A DNA stretch of 64,000 bases from Isoetes taiwanensis. Its lineage: Eukaryota; Streptophyta; Lycopodiopsida; Isoetales; Isoetaceae. The stretch covers positions 17,607,310 to 17,671,309 of the forward strand of contig JAJEKV010000004.1 in the NCBI GenBank assembly GCA_021234155.1. The letters run 5' to 3'. How positions within the stretch are numbered: position 1 is the first letter of the stretch; each line of letters begins with the position of its first letter. The translations under genes and the position numbers were made by a program. The notes below the pieces were generated by a model that worked only from the letters and a program-made list of their open reading frames with translations, was not told the origin of the DNA and did no database searches. This document shows, piece after piece, positions 12,896 to 25,795 of the stretch.

Positions 12896-13899
12896 ATGTG
12901 GCAGTGTAACGAGCAGAAAAATAGCATAGACAATACTTAGAATTACAAAAAATTTATCGCGGCGGCCAACGCCGCCTTGAACATTTCTCTTTCCAACTCC
13001 CGTGTGTGGTAGTAGTGGATGTGTGTCAATCTTGAAATACACAAGAAATCTTTGCTAATGCCTTGTCTCTTGGCTGATGTAAAAATATATCACTAAAGGC
13101 TAGCATTGCAAGGGAATCATATAATGAAATAGGGGGAGAAATTCATTAAACGGCCTCAAGGTTAACATGATGTAATAGGGGAGAAATTTCACATCTTCAA
13201 TGTTATAGCGTATGTCTACTGAACATGGAGCTATATGCTACAATGAGAGATCACATCTATTTCACAATGCCAAACCAATAATCTATTTCCAAAATGCCAC
13301 ATTGTCCCCCATTATGGTTCAAATCGTCATTAATTGTGGACCAAGGTATATTTGGCAATGTCTCAGAAGATGGTGTCACCATTCTAAGTCTAGGTGTTGA
13401 TATAACAATTTGCCATAAAATTTCTTACGATTTTACGTATAGGAAAATGAAGCACATATATTCAAATATTTGACTTCATGCAAGAAATAAATTTAAAAGA
13501 CTCGCTATTATAAAAGAGCAAAAAGAAACATATTATAGACATGTATATTTTGCTTCCATATTCTTTTCTCCCGTTTCTTCGATCTAATTAACCGATCAAG
13601 CAATCAAATTCAAGCAAATCCAAACTTCTCATGGGGAAGAGTATTGTTTCAAGCAAAAGGATCTTTCTTATGCAAATGGGCAAAGTCAAATTGCTTTCAA
13701 GAACCGTGGACTTGAAATGCAGAGACATTCTAGATTCCTCATTTATTGCATAAATTATCGAAAGCAATTTCTATTTCACTTCAAAATCTTCAAAGGATGC
13801 AAGATGTGTGAGAACATGTTCTCTAAACTATATTTAATTTTCAGAATTCACCGGGCTTCTACACAATTGACATGGTATACCAAACCCTTTCTAAGCATT
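12896..13899. other. Intergenic, nothing recognised
   Basis: AT-rich sequence without coding similarity. A short GC palindrome (GGCGGCCAACGCCGCC) sits near 12961-12976. Confidence 0.35.
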
Positions 13900-16800
13900 C
13901 CAAAAACAAAGCCCGAAGTTGTGAAACCGTAAGTCGAAAAAATCATGCCGTATGCCAAAACTCCCCGCTAGAAGTCGTAATCCATGTCAGAAGCCCGAGC
14001 TGTGGAGGGCGGGCTTTAAATGATAGATTTGAAATTCAAAACTCCTCCAAGACTCATTATTAAGGTCCACAATTAATTCCTCACGCCGAACCCATCAACG
14101 GTCCATTTTTATTTCAAAAGGCCAAGCGCTTTACATGCACGACACTTGTCTTCGCCCCAAGAGAGGTCCATAACCATTTAAAAGCCCCTCATTCTCCTCG
14201 ACCGCAGATTTAGAAAATTTCGCGGCTTTTTGGCGCTTTTTTGTGTTCGCTAAACACCTGCCGCTTTCATATTTCTTAGCCGAAAGTCGTTTCACCAAGA
14301 CTATACTCCCGAACCAAATTGCCGGCCGGATCGAGCTCTTGGCGCTTTGTGTCTTCGGCCGCTTGTCGCCATCCGTTGGCGCCCCCTCTCAGATTGACCT
14401 ATCACCGGGTACCCCTCAGACACCAAGGAATTCTAGCAGCTTTGATGGTATCTCGCCCCACCTATGGCAAAGGTAAGGTGGACTACTTTCTTAATATAAA
14501 CTTGAGCTTGCCCCGATTAAGTATCCCGCTATAACATCTCTGGACATATGAACATCTTCTAGATGCCTCATCGGGTCCCCTACAGTGATGCATACCAGTA
14601 TGCGTGAATCAATAGGGCACCCAATTGCTTCCTTAGGGTGTTTCATTTTGCAAAACATTGACTTTTTCCCTAACACCAAAGTGGGGATGCCCAATTTACT
14701 TATCCTCACACAATGTGGGCGACGCCAGCTTTGCCTATCCCGACACCAAAATGGGCGGACGCCTTCCTTGCCTATCCCCGAGAGCACCACTACCTTGGAT
14801 GGTAGATTATAGATTAAATTAGCCCATCAATTTACTCTTACCCAAGTCTACTATCCAAGGAAGTCGTGTTTCCTGGATAGGCAAATTGGGCATCCGCCCC
14901 ACTTTGGTGTGAGGGATATAAATTGGCGGCTTCAATTTAGTATGCGCGAGGATCTCGCCAAATTGGGTGGCTAATTTGGCCCCTCGCGGATAATCGCCTC
15001 TCGCACTCAAGGCTCACCATGAGTTGAGGCGGAAAGCAAATTGGGCTGGGCTACCAATTTGGTGTGGGATCAGTAAGGCGTTCGGGCTGGCCTCAATTTG
15101 CCTCCATCGTATTAAAAATATTCTCTTCAGCCCCAAGTCTCCCAAGTACTAACACTACTTTCCGCTCAAGCAGAATTAATATGGCCGAACAAAAGCATCG
15201 CTTCTGCTCCTGCATCGACCCAAATTTGCGTGAGGCTTATTGCAATAGAGAATGCAAGAACGTAAGAAGAGAAAGAACCGCTTGTCGGGCATCCGTGTTG
15301 TGCCCAATGAAATTTTGACGGCTGTCGAGGAATGGGTCCGGTGCATAGAGATAGGGAATATTCATCCCGGGTCCCGCATAAACCACCTCAAGGATCTTCC
15401 TTTTTTTGGCAAGATAGGGTGAAAAATGACTCCTACGGTATCGCCATCGACATGGAGGTCTCACCGAGAACAAGGATGACTTCCTCATCGACGCTGAAGA
15501 CACCAGAGATCGGACTTTTGTCCGCTATAAAGTTCCACTATCTAAGCACGAGCCATGTATGATGAACGCGAAGTATAAAGGAAAGCCCACATTCTTTGCG
15601 CCGAAAGGATGGGCGCTGACTCATATGAAAGTTTAGAGCGCCGGGCATCAAATCAAGAACCTGATATTTTGATGGCTACTACCGCCGACAAAGGGATATT
15701 AGAGCACAACAGTAACAGGTCGAAAAGCACTGCTCACGGAGTATCAGGGCAAAACCAACCTAAAGTGTACGATACTAAGTGGCTTAAGTCTAGATACAAG
15801 AAAGGTGAGACAAAGACAAGCGCAGGGCAACAAGAAATGGAGCCCGACATAAAGAAATAAGAAGGCGAGGACACCGCTAAGGCTATTCACCGTGAAGTCG
15901 CCACTAAACTTATATTCGTGGAATGAAGAGAACATCAAGGTCGCCCGATGCGAAAAGCGTAAGAGGACCAAATTGGCCCCAAGAGGAACCCCTAAGCCGC
16001 AGAGGAAAAAGATTTAGGTGGTCCGGTCAAGAGGCGCAAGCGGACGGTTATCACAGAGCCCAAAACTTCGGAGAGGGAGTCCTTGTCTTCTTCTTCATCC
16101 AAGAACCTGAGAGTAGCCGCAGATCGCGGAAGTTCACTCCATCCGGTGGCTTACGCCACCGTGAGAGCGTATATGAGTTGTCACAAAGCGCCATAGCAAG
16201 CATCAAGCATGTGGAGAGAATCTACCCTCCGGGGTGAGCTTCAGATTGAAGTCGATGTGTTCAAGATGCATAAAGCCCCGCAAATATGACTTGTAGGGTC
16301 ATAAGTCCAGAGCACTTGGACACTCTCTACTAATCGCTTATCAGCCATCGATGCACCCTCCCCGTGGCCGATGTCGCGGCCGCTCGATCCCACGTGCATG
16401 CAGCAATCAAGTGGAAGAAGTCGAGGATCCGCAAAATGCGTAATATCGATTGTTAATGGATCTGCAAAATGCTTCGCCAATTCACCATCCAAAGCAATAT
16501 GCTAAGTTTCCCAAGCATTTACGAAAAACAGACATCGAAAAGAATTTGCCCGATCACGAAGTGTGCAAAGCAGTATGCATTTTAAATTGGGGCTCACCAA
16601 TTTGTTTGTTGACTATCAATGTTTCTAACATTTGTTTTCCTCGCGGTACCTTTATTGGTCAGACGACCTTGGTGCGCACAAGGGTGCAAAGCAGTGGGGG
16701 AGGAGTACCGTGCAAAATCAGTTGGAAAGTAGGACGGCACCTATCTAGTACGGTTGATGTCGGAAGGTTACACCGTTTCTCGACTTCTTTTCCGGTGGTG

Positions 16801-19480
16801 CTTTTTAGCCGAAAGCGGGCAGCGAGGGCTATAAAACATTGTCTTTTGAGACAGACGAGAAGCTGGAAATTAAGCTTGTACGTATATTCGAGCAACTCGA
16901 TGTCATGTTAGACGAGAAAAATCAAGAGCTCGGCACTACGTAAGATAAAAGAGGGAAAGAAGAATGTCTCTACTTCCAAAATGCTCCTCAAATTTTTCTT
17001 CCGCCTCGAGACACCTTGTCCCTCTCGCCTACAACCATAAACGGCGCAATCAATTCGGAGACAGACAAGAGCGCTGATTCAAGTAGAGCTCAAAAGGGGG
17101 CGCCCTAGGCTCTCGTGGATTTGGAACTATTTAGGAGAAGAAAAAACAACATCAACGACCGGTGGGACGGACCGGTGAATACTCAGACATGATTGAGGCG
17201 ACCTCAAAGTTCGAGGAAGAGGTTGCTAGGGAGCCCCGACTGCCGTTGTCATGGAAACACGTGAAGGGGACAATCAGATGGAGAGGATGTGGTCCCCAAC
17301 ACGATGAGCCAAGATGTAGAGGAAGAGGTGGCGAATACGTAAGACAATCAAGGTGCGTGATGATGAGAATGAGGAACGGGGTCCAAGATTTTATGCAAAG
17401 AATGGAATTGATCAAAGAGGCAAAGACAACAACCTCAAAGCCCCAAAGATGGAGAACTCAAAGAGGGATCATTCTAAGATGTGCCTCCGCATCTAATGAG
17501 CTAATTTATGATTTGAAAATACGCGGAAATATGTTAATAACAATTGTTCATACTTTTTCAGAAATGATAACGTTGCACTCATTTCCCTTGTCTTAAATTT
17601 TCTAGTTTATTTTTGTTAACCAAATTGGGGCCACTATTTGTTAACCAAATTGGGGCCAATTTGGTTAACCCTTAGAAACTATAGCCTTTATTAAATTTAT
17701 TTGATTCTCGCTATTCTCCTCATAAAGAAATTGGGCGGGCGCCCAATTTATTCGCGCAGTAAGCGCCATCAAACATGAAGTGAAGTGGAGCCGCAGTAAA
17801 ACAAATGGAGATCAAAGAGCGCACTGTGAATTACTCGTGCACGCTACATTATATAATATTGACTATGCTTATTACATCCTTACAACATTATTATATCCTT
17901 GTCGTACATTAACATATCCGAAAGTGTACAAAGAGTCACCGTCGTCAACGCCGCCAAGGCGATGCTATTCACCAAAGATCTCGCCGACCGTGAAGCCAAT
18001 ACGTGGACCACAACACAGTGAGCTTCCCCGCAATTACCGCAGTCCATCCGCTTTGACCGGAGCCATGGATCAAGACTAACACCACCATATAGCACCGGCA
18101 AATATCGCTGTAACTCAAGTAGCACTTGAAGGATCTGGATGTTCTCCTGGACGATCCAAGAAGGAAGCCATGAGAGATGAATGCGTGGAGCCGCTTTTAT
18201 AGTCGCGGAGAAATTATTGATGTCAATTATTGGCGACATTCTAGCCAACAAAAACCGTGATAAGGTACACTCAGAGCCACGCCAAATTGGGCGCCGCCCA
18301 CCTGGCGCATCATTCGATATGAGCATTCAAGGGCAAAGTGGGCGGCCCCAATTTCACTCGACATGTTGGACAAGTTGCACATATAGAAGACAAGTTGTAC
18401 TAATACTTTATCTCATAGATGATTACAAACCGATTACAACAAGATGACAAGCGCTCATTTAGGGGACTCTTTCGAGTCATTTTCACCGTGCACCCCAAAT
18501 GATCTTCTATCATGTACATTTGATGCTCTCTATTCCATATCGATGGATGATAACGCCAAGGGATCGTGATAATGAGGATTTAGATTTAATCGTGGTCATC
18601 CGCCTTCCATGGGTATCTCGCCGCAAGATCGCTGAAGTTTTCGGATTCATCTTGCGCTTGATGGAATCACGCTCGTGACCGTAATGAGACCACATGGCTA
18701 GACGAAGGCCAAATTTGATGGTCAAAATTGGTTTGAGATATATGTATACCCACAATCATTATTGAAGGTATTGTACGCTAAAGATTATTGGATGTACACC
18801 GTATATATAACCAATAATGCCGCTACAAGAGTCATCAATAATTCCTTGGCTATAAATATAGTCAGATTCGACGCAAGACAAAGACATTCCGTCCGCCATG
18901 TCTCGCCATCTTCACAGCCCCATGTTGACACCCTTACTTGCCTTATGACCTATGACGCATCTTTTATGCTCAAGGAAGTTGAAAGGGATCTCTCGATCCC
19001 CGGCTGTATGGTATAGCTAATGGTCGAAAAGAAAGACTCCCTACGAAAGTATCATGTTACTATCCATATTGTGTGGGTTCCGGAGCGAGGCTTTTGAGAT
19101 TAATAGAATCACCAATAATTACAATCTATGACTCATGTATTTAATAACTTTATATGATATGATGATGTAACCGTGTTGTCCATGAATCGCTTGTTATGTT
19201 TCAGTTCTTATCTTCGGTTCTCTCCACGCTTTTCGCTTTTTCTTTTGTTCGCAAGAAGGAAAATGGGGCGCCCTATTTTCCTCAAAGCGAAGCCTTCATG
19301 CAACTAGCTTCAAGCCATCCGAAGGGCAAAGTCGGCGTCGCCCAGTTTGGGGAACCTATTCCCCAAGGAAATTGGGGAAATTGAAGGAAAGTGGGCGGGC
19401 CAATTTCGCCTCCGGAGGCCTCGAGACATTACCGTTCGTAAATTGCACGCCATTGGGCCGTTTTCAATGTAGACAAAAAA
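13900..19480. other. GC-richer repeat tract with dispersed AATTGGGC/GCCCAATT motifs
   Basis: Composition rises sharply here. Variants of CCAATTTGG, AAATTGGGC and GCCCAATTT occur in both orientations at more than ten places, for example around 14690, 14885, 14955, 15040, 17620-17670, 17729-17751, 18288, 18348 and 19331. Such dispersed short motifs resemble subterminal repeats of large DNA transposons. Scraps of coding-like sequence lie between them: a Lys/Arg-rich stretch near 15925-16010 (RCEKRKRTKLAPRGTPKPQR in one frame) and basic stretches near 17400-17500. None is identifiable and all are interrupted by stops. I read it as a decayed transposon of unknown class; termini were not located. 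Confidence 0.4.
14667..14916. repeat. Fold-back repeat (nested inverted arms)
   Basis: The outer left arm near 14667-14703 (TCCCTAACACCAAAGTGGGG then ATGCCCAATTTA) is inverted at 14872-14916. An inner arm CCTTGGATGGTAGA (about 14793-14806) pairs with TCTACTATCCAAGG (about 14847-14860). The left side also holds three related ~40-bp units, each ending in TATCC. The whole could form a long imperfect hairpin. Confidence 0.65.
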
Positions 19481-22241
19481 CATTCTATTCATATAGGAAT
19501 GGAGTACATGGATGGATTACGAGATAATAATATCAACTAAACAACATGCGAAAAGCATTGGTTGAACGTAAAGACAATAGATAATAATAGATAATATTAA
19601 ACATGGACGTTTCAGCCAATATCCGCCCACCGCAATTAGATCCCCCGCTTGGAACTCCGATATGGTTTGTCGGCAAGATGCATCCAGCCTACCATCCAAT
19701 TTCGCCATCTGATAGGGAGGCCGAGGATGAGTTTTAGTTACCAAAGCCACATCACGCTTTTTTTCCTTCTTGTAAAGCTTCTTAAACAACGACCGAAAGT
19801 GTTGTGTAGCCAAACATCCTCCATTTTCAGCAACCCTTCGTGAGCTTCCGCCTCAGAAATATGGCGCTTTCAAGGAAATCAAGCAGCCTTTCCAGTTTCT
19901 ACCCTGGCTGAGGTGATCCGCCATCGCCATCCCTCATCAACTCTCCACGATTTAATGAGCTTCCCGAGTTGGCTTCTCATTTCTTCTCAGGCCATTTTGG
20001 TTTATCTCGCTCGCACCTCAACCCGAAGTTGATTCAAGCATGAGCTAATATTGGCTCTGGATATGGCACCGTGATTTCGCCATTGTGAATCCATAGTGCT
20101 ACCGGTTCTGACCATTCGACCGGCACGACTATGAATCTACACTATGCGTGATTTGTGAATGCCGGGTCCGTGGCGCAGACCACGCCTACGTATATGCTTT
20201 GGGCAGACACAAACTCCGGTTGGCACTTTTGGGCTTTATAGATACAAGGCCTGCCATCCCACCTACCTGCACACATTTCGAAAATTTGCATCATTCTACT
20301 AAATAAAACCTTTATTTTCTAAAAAATTGGGTCCATTTGGGAGTCATATGGACTCAGCCAAAGTCCACAATTAATGAAATTATGCTTACTACTATAAAGA
20401 CATGTGAATGGAAGTATAGGACATGTAGAGAATCAAATATTCTTTCCTACATCTATAAAGACATGTGACAATAGAATTATTAGACATGTAGAAATTCAAG
20501 TATTCTTTCCTACAGTGGATTGTATTATAAAATGACATGTCACAATAGAAGAAACTACAAAACAACAGTGGATATTTTAGTCCACAAAAAAAAAGAACAC
20601 CATTATCGAACAAAACCATACCTCCACAAATCCACATGTAGGATTCTTTTGAAAACAGGACATGTAGACCTACCAAAACTGATGTTTTCAACAGTGGACC
20701 AAAAACCGGGGTGAGTGTGAAACTTTGAGCAATGGAGCTTGACCCAATTATATTTATCAGCTTTTATGATGTGCAACACATCGAAGTTATGCATAAGAGG
20801 TATGGGACACTTTTTCGGCATGAGAGATCTCACCCAAGCGACCTAAAAAGGTGGACCGGTGGATGTATCATCGGTTGTGCATTCTGCATATTGAGAGCTA
20901 TGGTAGCAGTGTCATTGTAACCCCATGTCCATTCTAGATGTCAATATGCGTAATGCAACATGAATTGCATTTGTACAATCATCATTAGTGTTGACGAAAG
21001 TGAGTAAAACACATGAATTATGAAGTTAGCTAATCTTTAGAATTACCCCTATGTAGAGCCTTAGGAAGATATAATATAGTTACCTCTACTTATGCATGAT
21101 CGTGGGGTCTATACATTCCCACACATTGAGACCATTGCAATCTTTGTATAACAAATGAAAGTTGGATCTCCATTTTTGTGTGAGGTTTATTGTGGTAATG
21201 CCATGTGGCATCGATTCCAAGGAGGAATGGAAGTTGGCCCCCACAACAAAAAGGACATAAAGTTGGACGATCCACCCCCACCACCAAACCGGAAAGGAGG
21301 GCATTCCCCAATACAAAAAGAAGACCTTACTACTCCTTATTATTTTTTGTAGAATGATCAAATGAAAAAATGCAAGCAAATTAATCTATGTTATTGAAAA
21401 ATGACACGCTCAACCATCAACATGACTCAATTCTTCCGAACAACCATAGCAAAGCTCAACCACAGCTTTCGAACAACCATAGCAAAGCTCAACCACAACA
21501 GCAGCATGAAAGTATAAGATCACAATCATACACAGAAGAACAGAGGCATTATGCTTTAAATAAATACAATTATTCCTTTGTATCTCACTTATTTGGCTTG
21601 CCCAACAATCAAAACTATGATACTACATTGAAAAAAATAGAGGCATTATGCTTTAGATAAATGCAATTGTATATATAGGAGTTTGAAAACATGCCTCCCA
21701 ATTGCTTCGTACCGACAAAGAACGAATTTCGGTCTCCCATTCACAATATTTAAATTTCAGTCTCCCATTCTAGATCACAATATTTAGTTTGTCTTCGCCG
21801 ATGACCCCTAGAGTTTACTTGGTATGAGATCATAAAAACGCTTACATGACTTGTAACAAGGTATGTTAAATTTTATAAAATCAATATCCATCAGTTACAA
21901 AAGTGAAAACGGGATTCCACAAGCAGTTCTAATAACAGAGCATGTGGTTACAATCCAAGTTCATAATGGGCATCTTTTACGTGCATAAGACTTCCATACA
22001 TATATGTTTGCATAGCAATTGGCACATATTAATGATAAAACATAATGTAGGCATCTTTTAAGTTGAATATTCTCTTTTATCTATGATAGGAACTTAATAG
22101 ATATGCATGGCACCTAAAAACAAACATGCAAAGAAAAAATCGGCCTCCGCAATTAGCTCAGATTCGCAGACATGCAGTACTTCAGACTGAATGAAGGCGA
22201 TGAAATCATGAGATAGCCACACCTATAAGCCTAGCTCAGAA
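19481..22241. other. Repeat-derived intergenic DNA
   Basis: No recognised gene. A minus-strand open frame at 19517-19813 gives a basic 98-aa product that I cannot assign; related reading continues up to about 20000 with a shift. A short tandem duplication built on CGAACAACCATAGCAAAGC is at 21439-21497. The rest is AT-rich. Confidence 0.35.
20390..20720. repeat. Cluster of GACATGT and ACAGTGG short repeats
   Basis: GACATGT occurs at least six times between 20398 and 20665, in contexts such as AAAGACATGTGA and GGACATGTAG. ACAGTGG occurs at 20512, 20565 and 20692. Phrases such as TATTCTTTCCTACA are repeated. This is how subterminal repeats of CACTA-like DNA transposons look, but I see no clean terminal CACTA. 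Confidence 0.45.
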
Positions 22242-22628
22242 ATGAAGAGCTTCGCGATACAATCGCCCAAGAAGTGGCGATCGCATCTTCATAGTCCGCA
22301 TCGCTTTTCGGATGCCAAGTTGCTTGGCCTCGAGGTGCTATACTCAAGGCTTCTAATATCTCTAGTCCGGCCGATGTTCCCCGTGATCATCAAGCCTGCG
22401 TTTCTCGCTTTTCATCAATTGTTTAGCATTATCCGACCGCCGTTTCGCAGTAATCCCACATCTTTTTGTCGCCGCCTTTACTTTTTTTCGTGCTCGCAAC
22501 TTAAATTCCCGAAGCTTTAACGCTTCGTGGTCGCCGCTTTGTCACAAGTCCCCACAGAAGCTCATATCGGGCATAGTACCTCCCTATAAAAGGAAGCAAA
22601 CCGTCATGGCATTCCCTATCCCGCCCCT

Positions 22629-24016
22629 TCAGATTTTTCCACAATAAGCCGCCGCTTTTTCCAATGCCGCCTCGAGGACGGCGATGATGTAGGAAGTTAA
22701 CTCCTCATAGCTCGTCATCTCCCACATGAAAGCCGCCGTCTCTAATAGTTTTCGCTCCAAAATGTTGTGGCGCCTCTGGATATTGTAGCCCCGCCCATAA
22801 TATTTGGTTTGAATAGCGAAAAGTCCACTAGAGGATTGTGCATCATTGGGAGCCAAAGGTACCGTGGTTATATCCTTTCCATCTTCTCTTGCCTTCTCAA
22901 TATCGCCGGATGTTTGTAACGCCTAATCTTCCTCTTCCCCACCTCAAGTATCAATCGAGAAGGATAAGCATTTATCGCCCGCGCCCACTCGAGTATCACC
23001 AATTGATATCGCTACTGGGCCTAGTCTCCGCTCTCTCCGACCGTAAACGAGCCATACAATATTCAGATCCGTATCCACGCAAGGAGGCAAAGTGATGGGC
23101 TGAAATTCTCAGAGCTTTCACAAACGCCACCACTTCGCCCTCTTGACATCCCAAAGAGGGTCAAAATATGCATTGGCAAGGTAGTGGGTAGCAAACTCTA
23201 CAAAGGTAGTCCTCATACTTCAAAGTTTCCGGATCCATTTCAAAGAGCCAAGTAGGAACAAACAGGAAGCATGTTGCGAGTCAACTTGTCAATGAGAAGT
23301 CGCGAACCTTGATGTGTCTTTTTCTAGCGAAGTCTTCTCTCAAGATCACTTTAACATAGCCCCATTTTTGAGCAATTTTTCCACATCCTCTCAGGCCGCG
23401 ATCCAATTCTATCCAGATTAGCTCATAAAATTGCCTTTTTGTCTTTTACTCCATGGAGGCGTAATCTTCGTGACCACCCGCACTCCCCACTTTTTCAAAA
23501 AACTTCATATTATGATCATCCGACTCGCAAAGAGCATAATGTTCCCAAAATGATCCCCCATGAACTTCGATCAATCGATGCGCACATTTGTCGCCTAACA
23601 AACCGAAGTTCATCGATGGAAGGTTTTCGCCGCAGAGCATACGTAACCATTGCGATAAAAGAACACCCATGACTTGACGCCGCAGTAAAACGAAGCCGCA
23701 CTACCAAATTGTAGTCCAAGTCCCACCGCCTCTAACCCGTGATTTCGCGGATCGCCTCTACCATCATAACCACGCATCACACATAAAAGCCGACTTGCCA
23801 ATGCCCGTGCCCGCTAACATGGACGTGTTTAAGTCTAGGTTCTTGATATGCCTTCAAGGCCACTTTAAGAAAGTCGAGAAGCATCTTTTACGTGATAGCC
23901 CTTTCCTACAAGGAACATCCATGTTGTATTTAGGTGTAGAGTTGATGCCATTCCTTTACAACAATGTGGCCGGTGGATCTCGCTTGGTTTGGCGACGCCC
24001 GCATGCCAAACCGTAA
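22629..24016 (-). pseudogene. Decayed unidentified protein gene
   Basis: Several minus-strand pieces read like one protein once frame shifts are allowed. The piece near 22629-22856 has FAIQTKYYGRGYNIQRRHN and is helix-rich. The piece near 23100-23420 has FYELIWIELDRGLRGCGKIA and GYVKVILREDF. The piece near 23446-23720 contains CAHRLIEVHGGSFWEHYAL. A further piece near 23840-23900 reads LLDFLKVALKAY. Consistent strand and order argue that this was one gene, probably transposon-borne. I do not recognise the family. Confidence 0.35.
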
Positions 24017-24049
24017 ACTCCGGAGCAAATCTAATCTCTCAAAGATTCA

Positions 24050-25050
24050 AGAATCGTAGCCTTAGCACTCCACACAAAAAAAAGAAAGAATAGACAAGGG
24101 ACTACGTAAAAGGAAACAAAAGACACAAACTATGAGGCAATAAAAGCGTTGTAAGAACCTCCGGAGGAAAACCTCTTGTCTTACGTGAGAATGTAAACAA
24201 AAAAACTCGATCTAACAGTAACATATAGATTTATCTCTGTTTTAAGTTGAGTTTGACGGGAGTAGCTTATTTGTTCCTTTAATCTTTGCAAAGAAAGGAG
24301 TACAAGCAAGGGCCCTATCATTTACCTATGAACAAGATTCACAACCATAATAAGAATAGATATGGGTGGTTAACTAAAGTCGAAGTTTTGCGTGCATAGT
24401 ATTCACAACAACCGCAGACTTCGACATACATATTCGACCATAAGGATCATACCAACTAATTTGGCGGGTTCATTCCTTATAAGTAAGACTAATGGAATAT
24501 ACAAAAAGGGAGGAAGTGAGGAAAACATATTCTATCTTCTTATATTCCCATAGGACAAAATACATGCACAAACGAACAAAAAAATGTAAAACACAAATGG
24601 TATTTCCAAGGAATCCAAACACGTTCTTACCGTATGCGGGGCTCCAAACAACTGGGTCTACAAACAACCGGGCCTACAACATTCAAACAGATTTAAGTTA
24701 GAATGAGAAACAAAAAATCAACAAAAAAAAACAGGAAAACTCGCTATGTATAAAGATGCCATAGCTATGGCCAATGCCCTTGGGAAAAGGAGTTAGAAAA
24801 AGGAGTTCAGACCTTTTAGTTGATTGATATTAGGAGCCCAATAATCCATACTACCAGCATTTCTCACTTGTTTTATGGCCAAATGCAACTAATTTCGACA
24901 AAAGAACATGATTTCAATCCAAGAAATGCAACGTAACAATGCTTAACAAGGGAGGGAGAAAGAAACAAGGGGCTTTTAAAACCGACTAATTGGGAACACG
25001 AAGGGGCTTTCTTAAAAAAGTACCGACTCGGGCAATGAGACCATTTCAGA
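24050..25050. other. Intergenic, left flank of the Mutator-like element
   Basis: AT-rich DNA with A-runs and no recognised gene. A minus-strand open frame at 24470-24667 has no family features. Confidence 0.35.
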
Positions 25051-25795
25051 TAGTCTTACCGGTTTCGGGGGATCCTGAGGTAAAACCGTCCTCCGGTATC
25101 ACCGCCAGTGGCTCGACGGAATCCGTTTCGGGACCCCCGTTTTCGCATCGACACCGGAGGGGTCCCGCATAATCTGGGCCGTCCGCCACGCGACATCCGG
25201 GCCGTCCCGTGGTGTTCCCCGGCCTCAGATCACCAACGCCTGATCCCGCCCTCGGAATCACCGGCGCGATCCCTGCCTCGGGATCACCAAGCCACAGCCG
25301 ATAACAGCCCGATATCCGTGGTGTGGTGATCCCCCCTCTCGGGGATCGCCATCGGCGTGGCGATATCGGCCAGCCCGACCTCGCCACGATCCCGGCCTCG
25401 GGATCACCACCATAACCGACTTCAGGCGGCCTCGGGACACGTGGAAATCCGGCCTCCGGATCACCCACCTGCGGTAGCGATTCCTTCCTAGGGATCACCC
25501 GAAAGGCCGATAGCGGCCGGACCGATATGACGGTAGCGTTATCCCTACCCTCAGGGATCGCAAGCCCGGCGATAACCGTGCCGATGTCGGTATTGTGTGA
25601 TCCCCCTCTCCGAGATACGCCATCGGCGTGGCGATGCTCGGCAACCGATATCGCCACCCGATCGGCCTCAGGATCACCACCATGGCCGACTTCGGGCGGC
25701 CTCGAGGACCCGTGGAAATCCGGATCACCTACACCGGCCTCGGGATCACCCACACCGCCGAGGCGATTCCTCTTCCTCCGGATCCCCGAAAGTCC
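25051..25795 (+). repeat. Left long terminal inverted repeat of the MULE
   Basis: About 745 bp, inverted relative to 34950-35653. It is built from repeated CTCGGGATCACC-like motifs roughly every 60-100 bp. Conserved landmarks are GATAGTCTTACC at the outer tip and TTCCTCCGGATCCCC near 25771-25790 at the inner end. Confidence 0.7.
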
